A stretch of 60,793 nucleotides of DNA. It comes from Cupriavidus pauculus (lineage in GTDB: Bacteria > Pseudomonadota > Gammaproteobacteria > Burkholderiales > Burkholderiaceae). The stretch lies in the NCBI RefSeq assembly GCF_008693385.1, contig NZ_CP044065.1, positions 3,657,501 to 3,718,293 of the forward strand, in the 5' to 3' direction. Shown here piece by piece: positions 31,120 to 42,239 of this stretch; position 1 is the stretch's first letter, and each line of letters begins with the position of its first letter. A model generated the notes under the pieces. That model worked only from the letters and a program-made list of their open reading frames with translations, was not told where the DNA came from and made no database searches. A program made the position numbers and the translations under genes.

Positions 31120-32528
31120 CCCCCGACATGAATACGATGATGACCACGCTGCAGCAGGCCGCCGGCTGGATCGACGGCGCCAAGGTGCTCGGCGACGGCA
31201 CGCGCGCGTTCTCGCGCGTGCATACCGACAGCCGCACCGTGGCACCCGGCGACCTGTTCGTCGCGCTGCGCGGCGACCGGTTCGACGCGCATGACTTTCT
31301 TGCCGACGTGGTGGCGCGCGGCGCCGCCGCGGTGCTCGTCAGCCGCGACGTCGACGTGGGGGTGCCCGCGATCGTCGCGCCCGATACGCGTCTCGCGCTC
31401 GGCGACCTCGCTGCCGGCTGGCGCCGTGCGTTCACGCCGCCGACGGTGGCCGTGACGGGCAGCAACGGCAAGACCACGGTCAAGGAAATGATCGCCGCCA
31501 TCTTCGCGGCGGCCGTCGGCGAGGCCGACCGGCTGGCCACGGGCGGCAACCTGAACAACGATATTGGCCTGCCGCTGACGGTGCTGCGCCTGCGCGCGCA
31601 CCACAAGCTGGCCGTGCTCGAACTCGGCATGAACCATCCGGGGGAGACGGTGTACCTGGCGCGCATCGCGCAGCCGACCGTCGCCGTCATCACCAACGCC
31701 CAGCGCGAGCATCAGGAATTCATGGTCAGCGTGGCGGCCGTGGCGGCGGAGCATGCGCATGCGATCGCCGCGTTGCCGGCCGATGGCGTTGCCGTGTTCC
31801 CGATCGACGCCGAAAGCGGCGGCGCGCATGCCGATGTCTGGCGCGCGGCGGCGGGCAACCGCCCCGTGCTGTCGTTCGGTACCGACGCCGCCGCGGATGT
31901 CCGCGCGACGGTCACGCTCGAGGACGGCGTGCAGGTGCTGCACGTGACGGCGCCGGGCAAGACGTTCGATGTACGGCTGCAACTGCTGGGCACGCACAAC
32001 GTGCGCAACGCGCTCGCCGCCACGGCCTGCGCGCTCGCGGCCGGCGTCGATATCCCGGCCATTCAGGCCGGACTGGCCGGGTTCTCGGCGGTCAAGGGCC
32101 GTCTGCAGGTGAAGCACACCGCCGCGGGCGTCGTATTGATCGACGATACCTACAACGCGAATCCGGACTCGATGCGCGCCGCGATCGACGTGCTGGCCGG
32201 GTTTGCCGCGCCGCGCGTGCTCGTGCTCGGCGACATGGGCGAGGTGGGCGATCAGGGGCCGGCGTTCCATACGGAAATCGGTGCCTATGCGCGCGAGCGC
32301 GGGGTCGATGCGCTGTGGGCGACCGGCGAGCTGGCCGTGCATACGGTCAAGGCGTTTGGCAAAGGCGCCACACACATGGAGAGCGCCGAGGCACTCGTGC
32401 AGGCGCTCGTGGGAGGGACGGTGGCCGATGCGGGCGCCGTGCTGGTGAAGGGATCGCGCTTCATGCGCATGGAACGGATCGTCGATGCGCTGGTCGCATC
32501 CACTCCCGTTCAATCACGAAAAGACTAA
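31116..32528 (+). CDS. murF: UDP-N-acetylmuramoyl-tripeptide--D-alanyl-D-alanine ligase
   Basis: This 470-residue ligase adds the D-Ala-D-Ala made by Ddl to the UDP-MurNAc-tripeptide. The Mur ATP-binding motif is [13 protein letters not shown], and [10 protein letters not shown] and [10 protein letters not shown] are MurF-specific. The C-terminal domain has [15 protein letters not shown] and [10 protein letters not shown]. The start overlaps the murE stop (ATGA). mraY starts two bases after the murF stop. Confidence 0.97.
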   Translation: MTPDMNTMMTTLQQAAGWIDGAKVLGDGTRAFSRVHTDSRTVAPGDLFVALRGDRFDAHDFLADVVARGAAAVLVSRDVDVGVPAIVAPDTRLALGDLAAGWRRAFTPPTVAVTGSNGKTTVKEMIAAIFAAAVGEADRLATGGNLNNDIGLPLTVLRLRAHHKLAVLELGMNHPGETVYLARIAQPTVAVITNAQREHQEFMVSVAAVAAEHAHAIAALPADGVAVFPIDAESGGAHADVWRAAAGNRPVLSFGTDAAADVRATVTLEDGVQVLHVTAPGKTFDVRLQLLGTHNVRNALAATACALAAGVDIPAIQAGLAGFSAVKGRLQVKHTAAGVVLIDDTYNANPDSMRAAIDVLAGFAAPRVLVLGDMGEVGDQGPAFHTEIGAYARERGVDALWATGELAVHTVKAFGKGATHMESAEALVQALVGGTVADAGAVLVKGSRFMRMERIVDALVASTPVQSRKD

Positions 32529-32530
32529 AG

Positions 32531-33700
32531 ATGTTATTGGCTCTGGCCCAGTGGCTGCAAAACGATTACAGCTTCCTGCGGGTCGTCAACTACCTGACGT
32601 TCCGCGCGGTGATGGCCAACCTCACCGCGCTGGTGATCGGTCTCGGATTCGGTCCGTGGGTCATCCGTCGCCTGACCGAAATGAAGATCGGCCAGGCCGT
32701 GCGCACGATCGGCCCGCAGACGCACCTCGTGAAGTCGGGTACGCCGACGATGGGCGGCGTGCTCGTGCTGATCTCGATCGCCATCTCCACGCTGCTGTGG
32801 TGCGACTGGGGCAACCGTTTCATCTGGGTGGTGATGCTGGTCACGCTGGGCTACGGCGCGGTGGGCTGGGTCGATGACTACCGCAAGGTGGTGTATCGCG
32901 ACCCGCGCGGCATGTCGAGCCGCGAAAAGTTTTTCTGGCAGACGCTGATCGGCCTCGTGGCCGCGACCTATCTCGCGTTCTCGGTGTCGGAAGCGAGCAA
33001 CGTGCGCGTGTGGACGCTGTTCCTGAGCTGGATCGAGGGCGGCTTCCTCGCGGACGTGCCGTACAAGACGAACCTGATCGTGCCCTTCTTCAAGGAGGTC
33101 AGCTATCCGCTGGGCGTGGCCGGTTTCATCGTGCTGTCGTACTTCGTGATCGTCGGCTCGAGCAACGCGGTGAACCTGACCGACGGTCTCGACGGCCTCG
33201 TGATCATGCCCGTGGTGCTGGTCGGCGGCGGGCTGGGCGTGTTCGCGTACGTGATGGGCAGCTCGGTGTACAGCAAGTACCTGCTGTTCCCGCATATCCC
33301 GGGCGCGGGGGAATTGCTGATCTTCTGCTCGGCGATGGCCGGCGCGGGGCTCGCGTTCCTCTGGTTCAACGCGCACCCGGCCAAGGTATTCATGGGCGAC
33401 GTGGGCGCGCTGGCGCTCGGCGGCGCGCTAGGCACGATCGCGATCATCGTGCGGCAGGAAATCGTGCTGTTCGTGATGGGCGGCATCTTCGTGGTGGAAA
33501 CGCTGTCGGTGATGCTGCAGGTCACGTGGTTCAAGTTTACGAAGCGCCGTTACGGCGAGGGCCGGCGGCTGTTCCGCATGGCACCGCTGCACCACCACTT
33601 CGAGCTGAGCGGCTGGAAGGAAACGCAGGTGACGGTGCGGTTCTGGATCATCACGATGCTGCTCGTGCTCATCGGGCTCTCGTCGCTGAAGCTGCGGTAA
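32531..33700 (+). CDS. mraY: Phospho-N-acetylmuramoyl-pentapeptide-transferase
   Basis: This 389-residue polytopic membrane enzyme transfers phospho-MurNAc-pentapeptide to undecaprenyl phosphate to give lipid I. The start [20 protein letters not shown] is typical of betaproteobacteria. Active-site motifs are VDDYRKV (DDxxK), NLTDGLDGL, the aspartate-containing [14 protein letters not shown], and the basic HHHFE loop. About ten membrane helices are evident. A longer in-frame extension upstream lies within murF and is an artefact. Confidence 0.97.
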   Translation: MLLALAQWLQNDYSFLRVVNYLTFRAVMANLTALVIGLGFGPWVIRRLTEMKIGQAVRTIGPQTHLVKSGTPTMGGVLVLISIAISTLLWCDWGNRFIWVVMLVTLGYGAVGWVDDYRKVVYRDPRGMSSREKFFWQTLIGLVAATYLAFSVSEASNVRVWTLFLSWIEGGFLADVPYKTNLIVPFFKEVSYPLGVAGFIVLSYFVIVGSSNAVNLTDGLDGLVIMPVVLVGGGLGVFAYVMGSSVYSKYLLFPHIPGAGELLIFCSAMAGAGLAFLWFNAHPAKVFMGDVGALALGGALGTIAIIVRQEIVLFVMGGIFVVETLSVMLQVTWFKFTKRRYGEGRRLFRMAPLHHHFELSGWKETQVTVRFWIITMLLVLIGLSSLKLR

Positions 33701-33746
33701 ATCGATCGTACCGACGGATCAACTGGATAAAAGGCAGGAATACGAA

Positions 33747-35261
33747 GTGTTTGGCGCGTTGCAGAAACCTCATGTGCTGGTACTGGGCCTCGGCGAGTCG
33801 GGGCTGGCCATGGCACGCTGGTGCGGCCGGAACGGCTGCCGCGTGCGCGTGGCCGACACGCGCGAGGCGCCTGCCAACCTGAGCACGCTGCAGGCCGAAG
33901 TGACCGGCGCCGCGTTTGCGGGGGGCGCGTTCACCGAGGCCCTGCTGGAAGACGTGACGCTCGTGGCGATCAGCCCGGGCCTGTCGCCGAACGAGCCGGC
34001 CACGCGCGCGCTGCTGGACGCGGCGCAGGCGCGCGGCATCCCCGTGTGGGGCGAGATCGAACTGTTCGCGCAGGCGCTCGGCTATCTGGAAGGGGTCTCC
34101 GGCTACGCGCCGCGTGTGCTCGCGATTACCGGCACGAACGGCAAGACCACCACGACCGCGCTGGCGGGACGGCTGGTCGAGCGCGCCGGCAAGACCGTCG
34201 CGGTGGCCGGCAATATCAGCCCGTCCGCGCTCGACAAGCTGTCGGCCTGCATCGACGGCGCGACGCTGCCCGACGTCTGGGTGCTCGAGCTGTCGAGCTT
34301 CCAGCTTGAATACACGTTCTCGCTGGCGCCGCACGCGGCGACCGTGCTCAATGTCTCGCAGGACCATCTGGACTGGCACGGGACGATGGAAGCCTACGCG
34401 GCCGCCAAGGCGCGTGTGTTCGGGCCGGCGGACAAGGACTGCGTGCAGGTGCTCAACCGCAACGACCGCCTGACGATGGACATGGCGCGCAAGGGCACGG
34501 TGCCTGTCACCTTCGGTACGGACCTGCCCGAGAACGTAGGCAGCTACGGCGTGCTGCGCGAAGGCGGCATGCCGTGGATCGTGCTGGCCGAACCGGACAG
34601 CGAGTCGGATGGCGAGCCGAAGCCGCGCCGCCGCAAGCAGGCGGCCGGGGCGGTCGAGGAAGCGGTGCCCGTGCGCCACAAGCGCCTGATGCCGGCGGAC
34701 GCGCTCCATATCCGCGGCCTGCACAACGCGACCAACGCGATGGCCGCGCTGGCGCTCTGCCGCGCGATCGATCTGCCGATGTCCGCGCTGCTGCATGGCC
34801 TGCGCGAGTACCGCGGCGAGCCGCACCGTGTGGAGTGGGTCGCGACGATCGACGAAGTGGAGTACTTCGACGACAGCAAGGGCACCAATGTCGGCGCCAC
34901 CGTGGCGGCGCTCAACGGGCTGGACAAGCGCGTGGTGCTGATCGTCGGCGGCGAAGGCAAGGGGCAGGATTTTTCGCCGCTGGCGGCGCCGGTCGCGCAA
35001 TACGCGCGCGCGGTGGTGCTGATCGGCAAGGCCGCGGGCGAGCTGCGCGCGGCGCTGCAGGGCACGGGGGCGAACCTCGTGGAGGCCGAGTCGCTCGAGG
35101 CGGCGGTGCTGCAGTCGGCGGGGCTCGCCCATGCCGGTGACGTGGTGCTGCTGTCGCCGGCCTGCGCGAGTTTCGACATGTTCCGCAATTACGTGCATCG
35201 CGCCGAGGTGTTCCGCGGCGCGGTGGAAGAACTGGCACTGTCCCGGGGGATCCTGCCATGA
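33747..35261 (+). CDS. murD: UDP-N-acetylmuramoylalanine--D-glutamate ligase
   Basis: This 504-residue ligase adds D-glutamate to UDP-MurNAc-L-Ala. It shows the N-terminal Rossmann motif [14 protein letters not shown], the ATP site [16 protein letters not shown] and the C-terminal [14 protein letters not shown] and [10 protein letters not shown]. The start codon is GTG, preceded by GGCAGGA. The protein is longer than E. coli MurD (about 438) partly because of a charged insertion near residues 281-314 ([14 protein letters not shown] and following). Its stop overlaps ftsW (ATGA). Confidence 0.96.
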   Translation: MFGALQKPHVLVLGLGESGLAMARWCGRNGCRVRVADTREAPANLSTLQAEVTGAAFAGGAFTEALLEDVTLVAISPGLSPNEPATRALLDAAQARGIPVWGEIELFAQALGYLEGVSGYAPRVLAITGTNGKTTTTALAGRLVERAGKTVAVAGNISPSALDKLSACIDGATLPDVWVLELSSFQLEYTFSLAPHAATVLNVSQDHLDWHGTMEAYAAAKARVFGPADKDCVQVLNRNDRLTMDMARKGTVPVTFGTDLPENVGSYGVLREGGMPWIVLAEPDSESDGEPKPRRRKQAAGAVEEAVPVRHKRLMPADALHIRGLHNATNAMAALALCRAIDLPMSALLHGLREYRGEPHRVEWVATIDEVEYFDDSKGTNVGATVAALNGLDKRVVLIVGGEGKGQDFSPLAAPVAQYARAVVLIGKAAGELRAALQGTGANLVEAESLEAAVLQSAGLAHAGDVVLLSPACASFDMFRNYVHRAEVFRGAVEELALSRGILP

Positions 35262-36499
35262 ACGACGCACAGGTCAAGCGCAGCGGCTTCATCGGCGCCA
35301 CCATCGGTAACGCGTGGGGTGGCCTGCGCGATGCCGTCTCGGGGGTCAAGCCGACGCGTTCCCGCATGATGGAGTACGACCAGCCCCTGCTGTGGGTGTC
35401 GATCGTGCTGCTCGCGTTCGGCCTGGTAATGGTCTATTCGGCATCCATCGCGCTGCCGGATTCGCCGCGTTATGCCAATTACCGCGAGAGCCACTTCCTG
35501 ATGCGGCATGCGTTCGCGCTGCTCATCGGGCTGTCCGCGGCGCTGGTTGCGTTCCAGATTCCGGTCAAGGTGTGGGACCGCTATGCGCCCAAGCTGTTCG
35601 TGATCGCGCTGGTGCTGCTGATCGTGGTGCTGGTGCCGTTCGTCGGCAAGGGCGTGAACGGCGCGCGGCGCTGGATTCCGCTCGGCGTGATGAACTTCCA
35701 GCCGTCCGAGCTCATGAAGCTGGCGGTGGTGCTGTACGCGGCGAACTACACGGTGCGCAAGCAGGAGTGGATGCAGACCGTGTCCAAGGGCTTCCTGCCG
35801 ATGGGCGTGGCCGTGGTGGTGGTCGGCATGCTGCTGCTGCTGGAGCCTGACATGGGCGCGTTCCTCGTGATCGCCGCGGTGGCCATGGGCATCCTGTTTC
35901 TCGGCGGCATCAACGGCAAGCTGTTCGCGGGCCTCGTCGGCGTGGCCGTGGGTGCGTTCGCGCTGCTGATCACCGCGTCGCCCTGGCGGCGCGAGCGGAT
36001 CTTCGCGTATCTGAATCCGTGGGAAGAGAGCAACGCGCTGGGCAAGGCGTATCAGCTCACGCACTCGCTGATCGCGTTCGGCCGCGGGGAATGGACGGGC
36101 GTGGGGCTGGGCGGCAGCATCGAGAAGCTGCACTACCTGCCCGAAGCGCATACCGACTTCATCCTCGCCGTGATTGGCGAGGAATTCGGCTTTATCGGCG
36201 TGCTCGTGATGATCGTGCTGTTCTACTGGCTCGTGCGCCGCGCGTTCGGCATTGGCCGCACGGCGCTCCAGCTGGACCGCACGTTCGCGGGACTCGTGGC
36301 CAAGGGCATCGGCGTGTGGATCGGCTGGCAGACCTTCATCAACATGGGCGTGAACCTCGGGCTGCTGCCCACCAAGGGGCTGACGCTGCCGCTGGTGAGC
36401 TACGGCGGTTCGGGGATTCTGATGAACTGCGTCGCCCTGGCGATCCTGCTGCGCATCGATTACGAGAATCGCGTGCTGATGCGTGGAGGAAAGGTATGA
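35258..36499 (+). CDS. ftsW: Septal peptidoglycan glycosyltransferase FtsW
   Basis: This 413-residue SEDS-family membrane protein polymerises lipid II at the septum together with FtsI. A cytoplasmic tail of about 40 residues is followed by about ten helices. SEDS hallmarks present are [19 protein letters not shown]-like [23 protein letters not shown] (with the catalytic Asp), the loop [22 protein letters not shown] and the C-terminal [12 protein letters not shown]. Both ends overlap neighbouring genes. Confidence 0.97.
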   Translation: MNDAQVKRSGFIGATIGNAWGGLRDAVSGVKPTRSRMMEYDQPLLWVSIVLLAFGLVMVYSASIALPDSPRYANYRESHFLMRHAFALLIGLSAALVAFQIPVKVWDRYAPKLFVIALVLLIVVLVPFVGKGVNGARRWIPLGVMNFQPSELMKLAVVLYAANYTVRKQEWMQTVSKGFLPMGVAVVVVGMLLLLEPDMGAFLVIAAVAMGILFLGGINGKLFAGLVGVAVGAFALLITASPWRRERIFAYLNPWEESNALGKAYQLTHSLIAFGRGEWTGVGLGGSIEKLHYLPEAHTDFILAVIGEEFGFIGVLVMIVLFYWLVRRAFGIGRTALQLDRTFAGLVAKGIGVWIGWQTFINMGVNLGLLPTKGLTLPLVSYGGSGILMNCVALAILLRIDYENRVLMRGGKV

Positions 36500-37563
36500 C
36501 CGATCGCACGCTGCTCGTGATGGCCGGCGGCACCGGGGGACACGTATTCCCGGGGCTGGCGGTCGCGCGGGCGTTGCGCGACGACGGCTGGCGCGTGGTC
36601 TGGCTCGGCAATCGCACGGGCATGGAAGCCACGCTGGTGCCGAAGTACGACATCCCGATGGAGTTCATCCAGTTCGGCGGGCTGCGCGGCAAGGGCCTCG
36701 TGACCAAGCTGCTGCTGCCGCTGAACCTGCTGCGCGCATTCTGGCAGAGCATCGGCGCGCTGCGCCGCGTGCGGCCCGACGTGGTGCTCGGCATGGGAGG
36801 CTACATCACGTTCCCGGCCGGCATGATGGCGTCGCTGCTGGGCCGGCCGCTCGTGCTGCACGAGCAGAACTCGGTCGCCGGCCTTGCCAACAAGGTGCTG
36901 GCGAAGGTGGCCGACCGCGTGCTGTGCGCGTTTCCGGACGCGCTGCCGAACAGCGAATGGACGGGCAATCCGGTGCGCGACGAGGTGACGCATCTGGCGG
37001 CGCCGGAGCAGCGTTACGACGGTCGCACCGGTCCGCTGCGCGTGCTGGTCGTGGGCGGCAGCCTCGGCGCGGCCGCGCTGAACGACGTCGTGCCGAAGGC
37101 CATCGCGCTGCTGCCCGAGGCGGCGCGGCCCGTGGTGCGGCATCAGGCCGGCGCGAAGCAGATCGATCAGCTGCGCGCCAACTACGCCGCCGCCGGCGTG
37201 GCGGGCGAGTGCCTGCCGTTTATCGACGACATGGCCGCGGCGTATGCCGAGGCCGATCTGGTCATCTGCCGCGCGGGCGCGATGACGGTATCGGAAGTGG
37301 CGGCCGCCGGTGTGGCGGCCCTGTTCGTACCGTTTCCGCACGCGGTGGACGACCACCAGACCACCAACGGCGCCTTCCTGTCGAAACAGGGCGCGGCGCT
37401 GCTGGTGCCACAACATGAACTGACCGCGCAGGGGCTGGCACAGACGCTGGCCAACCTGTCGCGGCCGCAATTGAAAGACATGGCGCGCATGGCGCGCGGC
37501 CTGGCCAAACCGGAGGCAACCCGGCGCGTCGCCGAGATTTGCCGCCAGATGGCGGGCGCATGA
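36496..37563 (+). CDS. murG: Lipid II synthase MurG
   Basis: This 355-residue membrane-associated glycosyltransferase adds GlcNAc to lipid I to give lipid II. The N-terminal glycine-rich loop is [16 protein letters not shown], and [12 protein letters not shown] and [12 protein letters not shown] are also family hallmarks. The UDP-GlcNAc site reads [15 protein letters not shown]. It starts at the ATG that overlaps the ftsW stop; AGGAAAGG precedes it. It is 13 bases before murC. Confidence 0.97.
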   Translation: MTDRTLLVMAGGTGGHVFPGLAVARALRDDGWRVVWLGNRTGMEATLVPKYDIPMEFIQFGGLRGKGLVTKLLLPLNLLRAFWQSIGALRRVRPDVVLGMGGYITFPAGMMASLLGRPLVLHEQNSVAGLANKVLAKVADRVLCAFPDALPNSEWTGNPVRDEVTHLAAPEQRYDGRTGPLRVLVVGGSLGAAALNDVVPKAIALLPEAARPVVRHQAGAKQIDQLRANYAAAGVAGECLPFIDDMAAAYAEADLVICRAGAMTVSEVAAAGVAALFVPFPHAVDDHQTTNGAFLSKQGAALLVPQHELTAQGLAQTLANLSRPQLKDMARMARGLAKPEATRRVAEICRQMAGA

Positions 37564-37576
37564 CAGAACGGAATCG

Positions 37577-38998
37577 ATGAAGCATATCGTCAAGAACATC
37601 CACTTCGTAGGGATCGGCGGTGCCGGCATGAGCGGCATCGCGGAGGTCCTGTTGAACCTGGGCTACAAGGTCTCGGGTTCGGACGTGGGCAGCAATGCGG
37701 CCACGAAGCGGCTGGCATCGCTCGGCGCGCGCGTGGCCCACGGGCACGATGCCGCCAACGTGGTGGGCGCCAACGCGGTGGTCGTGTCGACCGCCGTCAC
37801 GAACGACAATCCCGAGGTGCTGGCCGCGCGTGCGAGCCGCATCCCGGTGGTGCCGCGCGCGGTCATGCTGGCCGAGCTGATGCGGCTCAAGCAGGGCGTG
37901 GCCATTGCCGGCACGCACGGCAAGACCACGACCACGAGCCTCGTGGCCTCGGTGCTGGCCGAGGGCGGACTGGATCCGACCTTCGTGATCGGCGGCCGCC
38001 TCAACTCCGCGGGCGCGAACGCGCGCCTGGGCACGGGCGACTTCATCGTGGCCGAGGCCGACGAGTCGGACGCGTCGTTCCTGAACCTGTTCCCGGTGAT
38101 GGAAGTCATCACGAACATCGACGCGGACCACATGGACACCTACGGGCACGACTTCGCGCGGCTCAAGCAGGCGTTCATCGAGTTCACGCAGCGGCTGCCG
38201 TTCTACGGCATCGCGGTGCTGTGCGTCGATGATCCGAACGTGCGCGAGATCCTGCCGTTCGTGTCGAAGCCCATCGTGCGCTACGGCTTTGCCGAGGACG
38301 CGCAGGTGCGCGCGGTGAATCCGCGCGCCGTCGATGGCCAGATGCACTTCACGGTGCTGCGCCAGATCAACGGCCATACCGAGCCGCCGCTCGACGTGGT
38401 GCTGAACCTGCCGGGCCTGCACAACATCCAGAACGCGCTGGCGGCGATCGCGATCGCCACCGAGCTCGAAGTCCCCGACGCGGCCATCGTCAAGGCGCTG
38501 CGCGAGTTCCACGGTGTGGGCCGCCGCTTCCAGCGCTACGGCGAGGTGGCGACGCCCGACGGCACCGGCACGTTCACGCTCGTGGACGACTACGGCCACC
38601 ATCCCGTGGAAATGGCCGCGACGCTGGCCGCCGCGCGCGGCGCGTTCCCGGACCGCCGGCTCGTGCTGGCCTTCCAGCCGCACCGCTTTACGCGGACGCG
38701 CGACTGCTTCGAGGATTTCGTGAAGGTGCTGGGCACCGTCGATGCGCTGCTGCTGGCCGAGGTCTACGCGGCCGGCGAGCAGCCGATCGTCGCGGCCGAC
38801 GGCCGGGCGCTCACGCGCGCGCTGCGTGTCTCCGGCAAGGTGGAGCCCGTTTTCGTGGAACAGATGGACGAGATGTCGCAGGCGATCCTCACCGCGGTAC
38901 GCCCTGGCGACGTGGTCGTGACGATGGGCGCAGGCTCGATCGGCGGCATTCCGGGACAACTCGTGTCCCATCAGCAACCGGCAGGAGGCCAGGCATGA
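37577..38998 (+). CDS. murC: UDP-N-acetylmuramate--L-alanine ligase
   Basis: This 473-residue enzyme carries out the first Mur ligation, adding L-alanine to UDP-MurNAc. It has the N-terminal [20 protein letters not shown], the P-loop [14 protein letters not shown], the conserved [10 protein letters not shown] and [11 protein letters not shown], and [10 protein letters not shown] at the start of the C-terminal domain. Its stop overlaps the ddl start (ATGA). Confidence 0.97.
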   Translation: MKHIVKNIHFVGIGGAGMSGIAEVLLNLGYKVSGSDVGSNAATKRLASLGARVAHGHDAANVVGANAVVVSTAVTNDNPEVLAARASRIPVVPRAVMLAELMRLKQGVAIAGTHGKTTTTSLVASVLAEGGLDPTFVIGGRLNSAGANARLGTGDFIVAEADESDASFLNLFPVMEVITNIDADHMDTYGHDFARLKQAFIEFTQRLPFYGIAVLCVDDPNVREILPFVSKPIVRYGFAEDAQVRAVNPRAVDGQMHFTVLRQINGHTEPPLDVVLNLPGLHNIQNALAAIAIATELEVPDAAIVKALREFHGVGRRFQRYGEVATPDGTGTFTLVDDYGHHPVEMAATLAAARGAFPDRRLVLAFQPHRFTRTRDCFEDFVKVLGTVDALLLAEVYAAGEQPIVAADGRALTRALRVSGKVEPVFVEQMDEMSQAILTAVRPGDVVVTMGAGSIGGIPGQLVSHQQPAGGQA

Positions 38999-39978
38999 GC
39001 TTCGTCGCCCAACCCAATATCGATCCGAAATCCCTGGGCAAGGTCGGCGTGCTGTTCGGCGGCCGTTCGGCCGAGCGCGAGATTTCGCTGCTGTCCGGCA
39101 ACGGCGTGCTGGCCGCGCTCCAGGCGCGTGGCGTGGATGCCCACGGCTTCGATCCGGCGCTCCGTCCGCTGACGGACCTCGTCGCCGAGAAGTTCGACCG
39201 CGTCTTTATCGCGCTGCATGGCCGCTACGGCGAGGACGGGACGATGCAGGGGCTGCTCGAGCAGTTCGGCATTCCCTATACCGGCAGCGGCGTACTCGCG
39301 TCCGCGCTGGCGATGGACAAGCAGGCGACCAAGCGCCTGTGGATCACGCACGACCTGCCGACGCCGCGCTTCGCGATGCTGCGCGCGGATACCGATTTCG
39401 CGGCCGTGGTGCGGGATCTGGGGCTGCCGCTGATCGTCAAGCCGGCGCGCGAAGGGTCGTCGATCGGCCTGACCAAGGTCACCGCCGCGGACCAGATGCG
39501 CGCCGCCTACGAGAAAGCGGCCTCGCTCGACCTCGACGTGATTGCCGAGTCGTTCATCGACGGCGACGAGCTGACCTGCCCCGTGGTAGGGGAGGGCGCC
39601 ACCGCCGAAGCGCTGCCGGTCATCAAGATTGTCGCGCCCGAGTCGAACTACGACTATCAAAATAAATACTTTACTGACGTTACCCAATACTTGTGCCCGT
39701 CGGGCCTGCCGCCCGAGGTGGAAGCCGAAGTGCAGCAGCTCGTGGTCGATGCGTTCCGCGTGCTCGGCTGCCGCGGATGGGCGCGTGCCGACGTCATGCT
39801 CACGCGCGACAACAAGCCTTACCTGCTCGAAATGAATACCTCGCCCGGCATGACCGGCCATTCGCTCGTGCCGATGTCCGCGCGCGCGGCCGGCATCAGC
39901 TACGAGGATTTCGTGCTGCAGGTGGTGGCGCAGGCCACGCTGGAGCTGCACCCGAACGAACACTGGAAGCCAGAGTAA
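38995..39978 (+). CDS. ddl: D-alanine--D-alanine ligase
   Basis: This 327-residue ATP-grasp enzyme makes D-Ala-D-Ala for MurF. Motifs: [32 protein letters not shown], the ATP-grasp loop [14 protein letters not shown], the omega loop with [12 protein letters not shown], and the metal-binding [19 protein letters not shown]. Codons for the omega-loop segment (about 39643-39693) are strikingly AT-rich compared with the rest of the gene. It overlaps murC and stands 19 bases before ftsQ. Confidence 0.97.
   Translation: MSFVAQPNIDPKSLGKVGVLFGGRSAEREISLLSGNGVLAALQARGVDAHGFDPALRPLTDLVAEKFDRVFIALHGRYGEDGTMQGLLEQFGIPYTGSGVLASALAMDKQATKRLWITHDLPTPRFAMLRADTDFAAVVRDLGLPLIVKPAREGSSIGLTKVTAADQMRAAYEKAASLDLDVIAESFIDGDELTCPVVGEGATAEALPVIKIVAPESNYDYQNKYFTDVTQYLCPSGLPPEVEAEVQQLVVDAFRVLGCRGWARADVMLTRDNKPYLLEMNTSPGMTGHSLVPMSARAAGISYEDFVLQVVAQATLELHPNEHWKPE
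39643..39693 (+). other. AT-rich codon island inside ddl
   Basis: About 50 bases that encode the omega loop use codons such as CAA, AAT, AAA, TTT, ACT, GTT and TTG, while the surrounding cluster strongly prefers C- and G-ending codons. No convincing -35/-10 pair was found in it. Confidence 0.6.
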
Positions 39979-39997
39979 CCCGAGTCCGACGAAAGAT

Positions 39998-40885
39998 ATG
40001 TGGCATAACGCACGCCTGCTCAACATCATCGCCTCCGCGCTCTATGCGCTGGTGGCGCTGATGGCGCTCGCGGCCGGCCTGTTGTGGCTGGCCCAGCGGC
40101 CGGTGTTCGCCATTACCCATGTCGATCTGTCGTCGATGGACGGCGCGACGCTGCGTCACGTCAACGGACCGAGCGTCCGCGCCAATGCGCTGGGCAAGCT
40201 GTCGGGCAACTTCTTCACGCTCGACCTCAATGCCGCGCGCCAGGTGTTCGAGTCGGTGCCCTGGGTGCGGCGCGCGAGCGTGCGCCGCGAATGGCCGAAC
40301 GGTCTCGCGGTGGAAGTGGAAGAGCACGAGGCCCTCGGCACGTGGGGCGGTGCGGACAGCGGCCGCCTGATCAATACGTACGGCGAGGTGTTCGTCGCGA
40401 ACACCGCCGAGGCGGAAGAGGATGCCCAGCTGCTGGCGCTCGACGGGCCGCCGGACAGCGAGGGCGACGTGGTCGAGAAGCTCGAGGTCATGCGCGAGTG
40501 GTTCAAGCCGTTGAAGGCGGAGCCGCTGGCGGTGGCGCTGTCGTCGCGCTATGCGTGGCGCGCGCGGCTGTCCAACGGCATGGTCGTCGAACTCGGCCGC
40601 GAGCAGACCGACGAGGATCGCGCCGCGATGGAAGCCCGGGTCAGGCGGTTCGTCACCGCATGGCCGCAGGTCACCGAGCAGTGGGGCCGGCAGATCGATT
40701 ATGCGGATCTGCGCTATCCCAACGGCTTTGCGATCCGCGCGGCCAACGTGCGCTTCCTGACCGATGCGCAGGCGGCGGCAGCGGCCAAGGCGGCGGCCGC
40801 GGCGGCAGCGCGTGGCGCGGCAGGCAACAGTCCCAACAACAATCCGACGCGACTCAAGAGCAAGAACGCGGAGAAAACTCGATGA
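39998..40885 (+). CDS. ftsQ: Cell division protein FtsQ
   Basis: This 295-residue bitopic protein is the scaffold of the FtsQLB complex. It has a short cytoplasmic N-terminus, one membrane helix (about residues 10-32, YALVALMALAAGLLWLA), the POTRA domain (VDLSSMDGATLRHVN to PWVRRASVRREWPNGLAVEVEE) and the beta domain with INTYGEVF. The last 40 residues are an alanine-rich then basic tail (AAAAKAAAAAAARG) of probable disorder. The stop overlaps the ftsA start. Confidence 0.95.
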   Translation: MWHNARLLNIIASALYALVALMALAAGLLWLAQRPVFAITHVDLSSMDGATLRHVNGPSVRANALGKLSGNFFTLDLNAARQVFESVPWVRRASVRREWPNGLAVEVEEHEALGTWGGADSGRLINTYGEVFVANTAEAEEDAQLLALDGPPDSEGDVVEKLEVMREWFKPLKAEPLAVALSSRYAWRARLSNGMVVELGREQTDEDRAAMEARVRRFVTAWPQVTEQWGRQIDYADLRYPNGFAIRAANVRFLTDAQAAAAAKAAAAAAARGAAGNSPNNNPTRLKSKNAEKTR

Positions 40886-42114
40886 GCAAGGAATACAAGG
40901 ACCTTCTGGTTGGTCTGGACATCGGCACCTCGAAGGTGGCGGCGGTGGTCGCGGAACTGCGCCCCGACGGCAGCTACGAGGTGATCGGGATGGGCCAATC
41001 CGAGTCCAAGGGGCTGAAGAAGGGGGTCGTGGTCAATATCGAGGCCACCGTGCAGTCGATCCAGCGCGCGCTCGAGGAAGCCGAGCTGATGGCCGACTGC
41101 AAGATCTCGGAAGTCTTCACGGGCATCGCGGGCAGCCATATCCGCAGCTTCAATTCGAGCGGGATGGTCGCGATCAAGGACAAGGAGGTCACGCAGACCG
41201 ACGTGGCGCGCGTGATCGAGACCGCCAAGGCGGTCAATATCCCGACCGACCAGCAGATCCTGCACATCCTCACGCAGGAATTCATCATCGACGGTCAGGA
41301 AGACGTGCGCGAGCCCATCGGCATGAGCGGCATCCGCCTCGAGGTGAAGGTGCATATCGTGACGGGCGCGGTCAGCGCGGCGCAGAACATCGTCAAGTGC
41401 GTGCGCCGCTGCGGGCTGGAAGTGCACGACCTGATCCTGCAGCCGCTGGCCTCGAGCCTTGCGGTGCTGACCGAGGACGAAAAGGAACTCGGCGTGGTGC
41501 TGGTCGATATCGGCGGCGGCACGACCGACATCGCGATCTTCAGCGAAGGCGCCATCCGCCATACGGCGGTGATTCCGATCGCCGGCGACCAGATCACCAA
41601 CGACATCGCGATGGCGCTGCGCACGCCGACGCCCGATGCCGAGGACATCAAGATCCAGTACGGCATCGCCAAGCAGGCGATTGCCGATCCGGAAGACATG
41701 ATCGAAGTGCCCGGCGTGGGCGACCGCGGTACGCGCACGCTGTCGCGCCAGGCGCTGGCCGCGGTGATCGAGCCGCGCATCGAGGAACTGTATTCGCTCG
41801 TGCATCAGGTGGTGCGCGAGTCGGGCTACGAGGAACTGCTGTCGTCGGGCGTGGTCATCACGGGCGGTACCGCGATGATGCCGGGCATGGTGGAACTGGG
41901 CGAGGACATCTTCCTGAAACCCGTGCGCGTGGGGGTGCCCGAGTATCGCGGCAACCTGCACGAGGTGGTGAAGAGCCCGCGCTATTCCACGGTCATGGGT
42001 TTGTTGCTCGAAGGACGCGTGCAACGGATGCGCGGCCGCAAGGTGGCCGTGCAGAGCGGTTCGGTAAAGCAGGTATGGACACGCATGAAGGAATGGTTCG
42101 TCGGAAATTTCTGA
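40882..42114 (+). CDS. ftsA: Cell division protein FtsA
   Basis: This 410-residue actin-like ATPase tethers FtsZ to the membrane. Actin-fold motifs are LLVGLDIGTSKVAAVV (phosphate 1), LVDIGGGTTDIAIF (phosphate 2) and GVVITGGTAMMPGM (adenosine). The 1C-specific insertion is present, and the C-terminus ends in an amphipathic helix, VWTRMKEWFVGNF, the membrane-targeting sequence. The ATG at 40882 overlaps the ftsQ stop. Confidence 0.97.
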   Translation: MSKEYKDLLVGLDIGTSKVAAVVAELRPDGSYEVIGMGQSESKGLKKGVVVNIEATVQSIQRALEEAELMADCKISEVFTGIAGSHIRSFNSSGMVAIKDKEVTQTDVARVIETAKAVNIPTDQQILHILTQEFIIDGQEDVREPIGMSGIRLEVKVHIVTGAVSAAQNIVKCVRRCGLEVHDLILQPLASSLAVLTEDEKELGVVLVDIGGGTTDIAIFSEGAIRHTAVIPIAGDQITNDIAMALRTPTPDAEDIKIQYGIAKQAIADPEDMIEVPGVGDRGTRTLSRQALAAVIEPRIEELYSLVHQVVRESGYEELLSSGVVITGGTAMMPGMVELGEDIFLKPVRVGVPEYRGNLHEVVKSPRYSTVMGLLLEGRVQRMRGRKVAVQSGSVKQVWTRMKEWFVGNF

Positions 42115-42239
42115 CCCGTTTCTTTCGCGTTGGGTTTTCGGTTTCTTAACGTTTTCTTTTTTTGTTTTTTTGTTCAGAAACCAAGGGTTGCGGCGGGGAG
42201 GCTGCAGCGTTTGGGGACTGATTCTTCTCGGAGGCAGTG
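42115..42239 (+). promoter_or_regulatory. ftsZ leader with homopolymeric T tract
   Basis: The ftsA-ftsZ gap is the only large gap inside the cluster. Bases 42147-42174 are almost all T, including two runs of seven. GGTTTCT (42140-42146) and AGAAACC (42176-42182) flank the tract and can pair, leaving it as a loop. A clear ribosome binding site GGAGG lies at 42230-42234. Confidence 0.7.
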
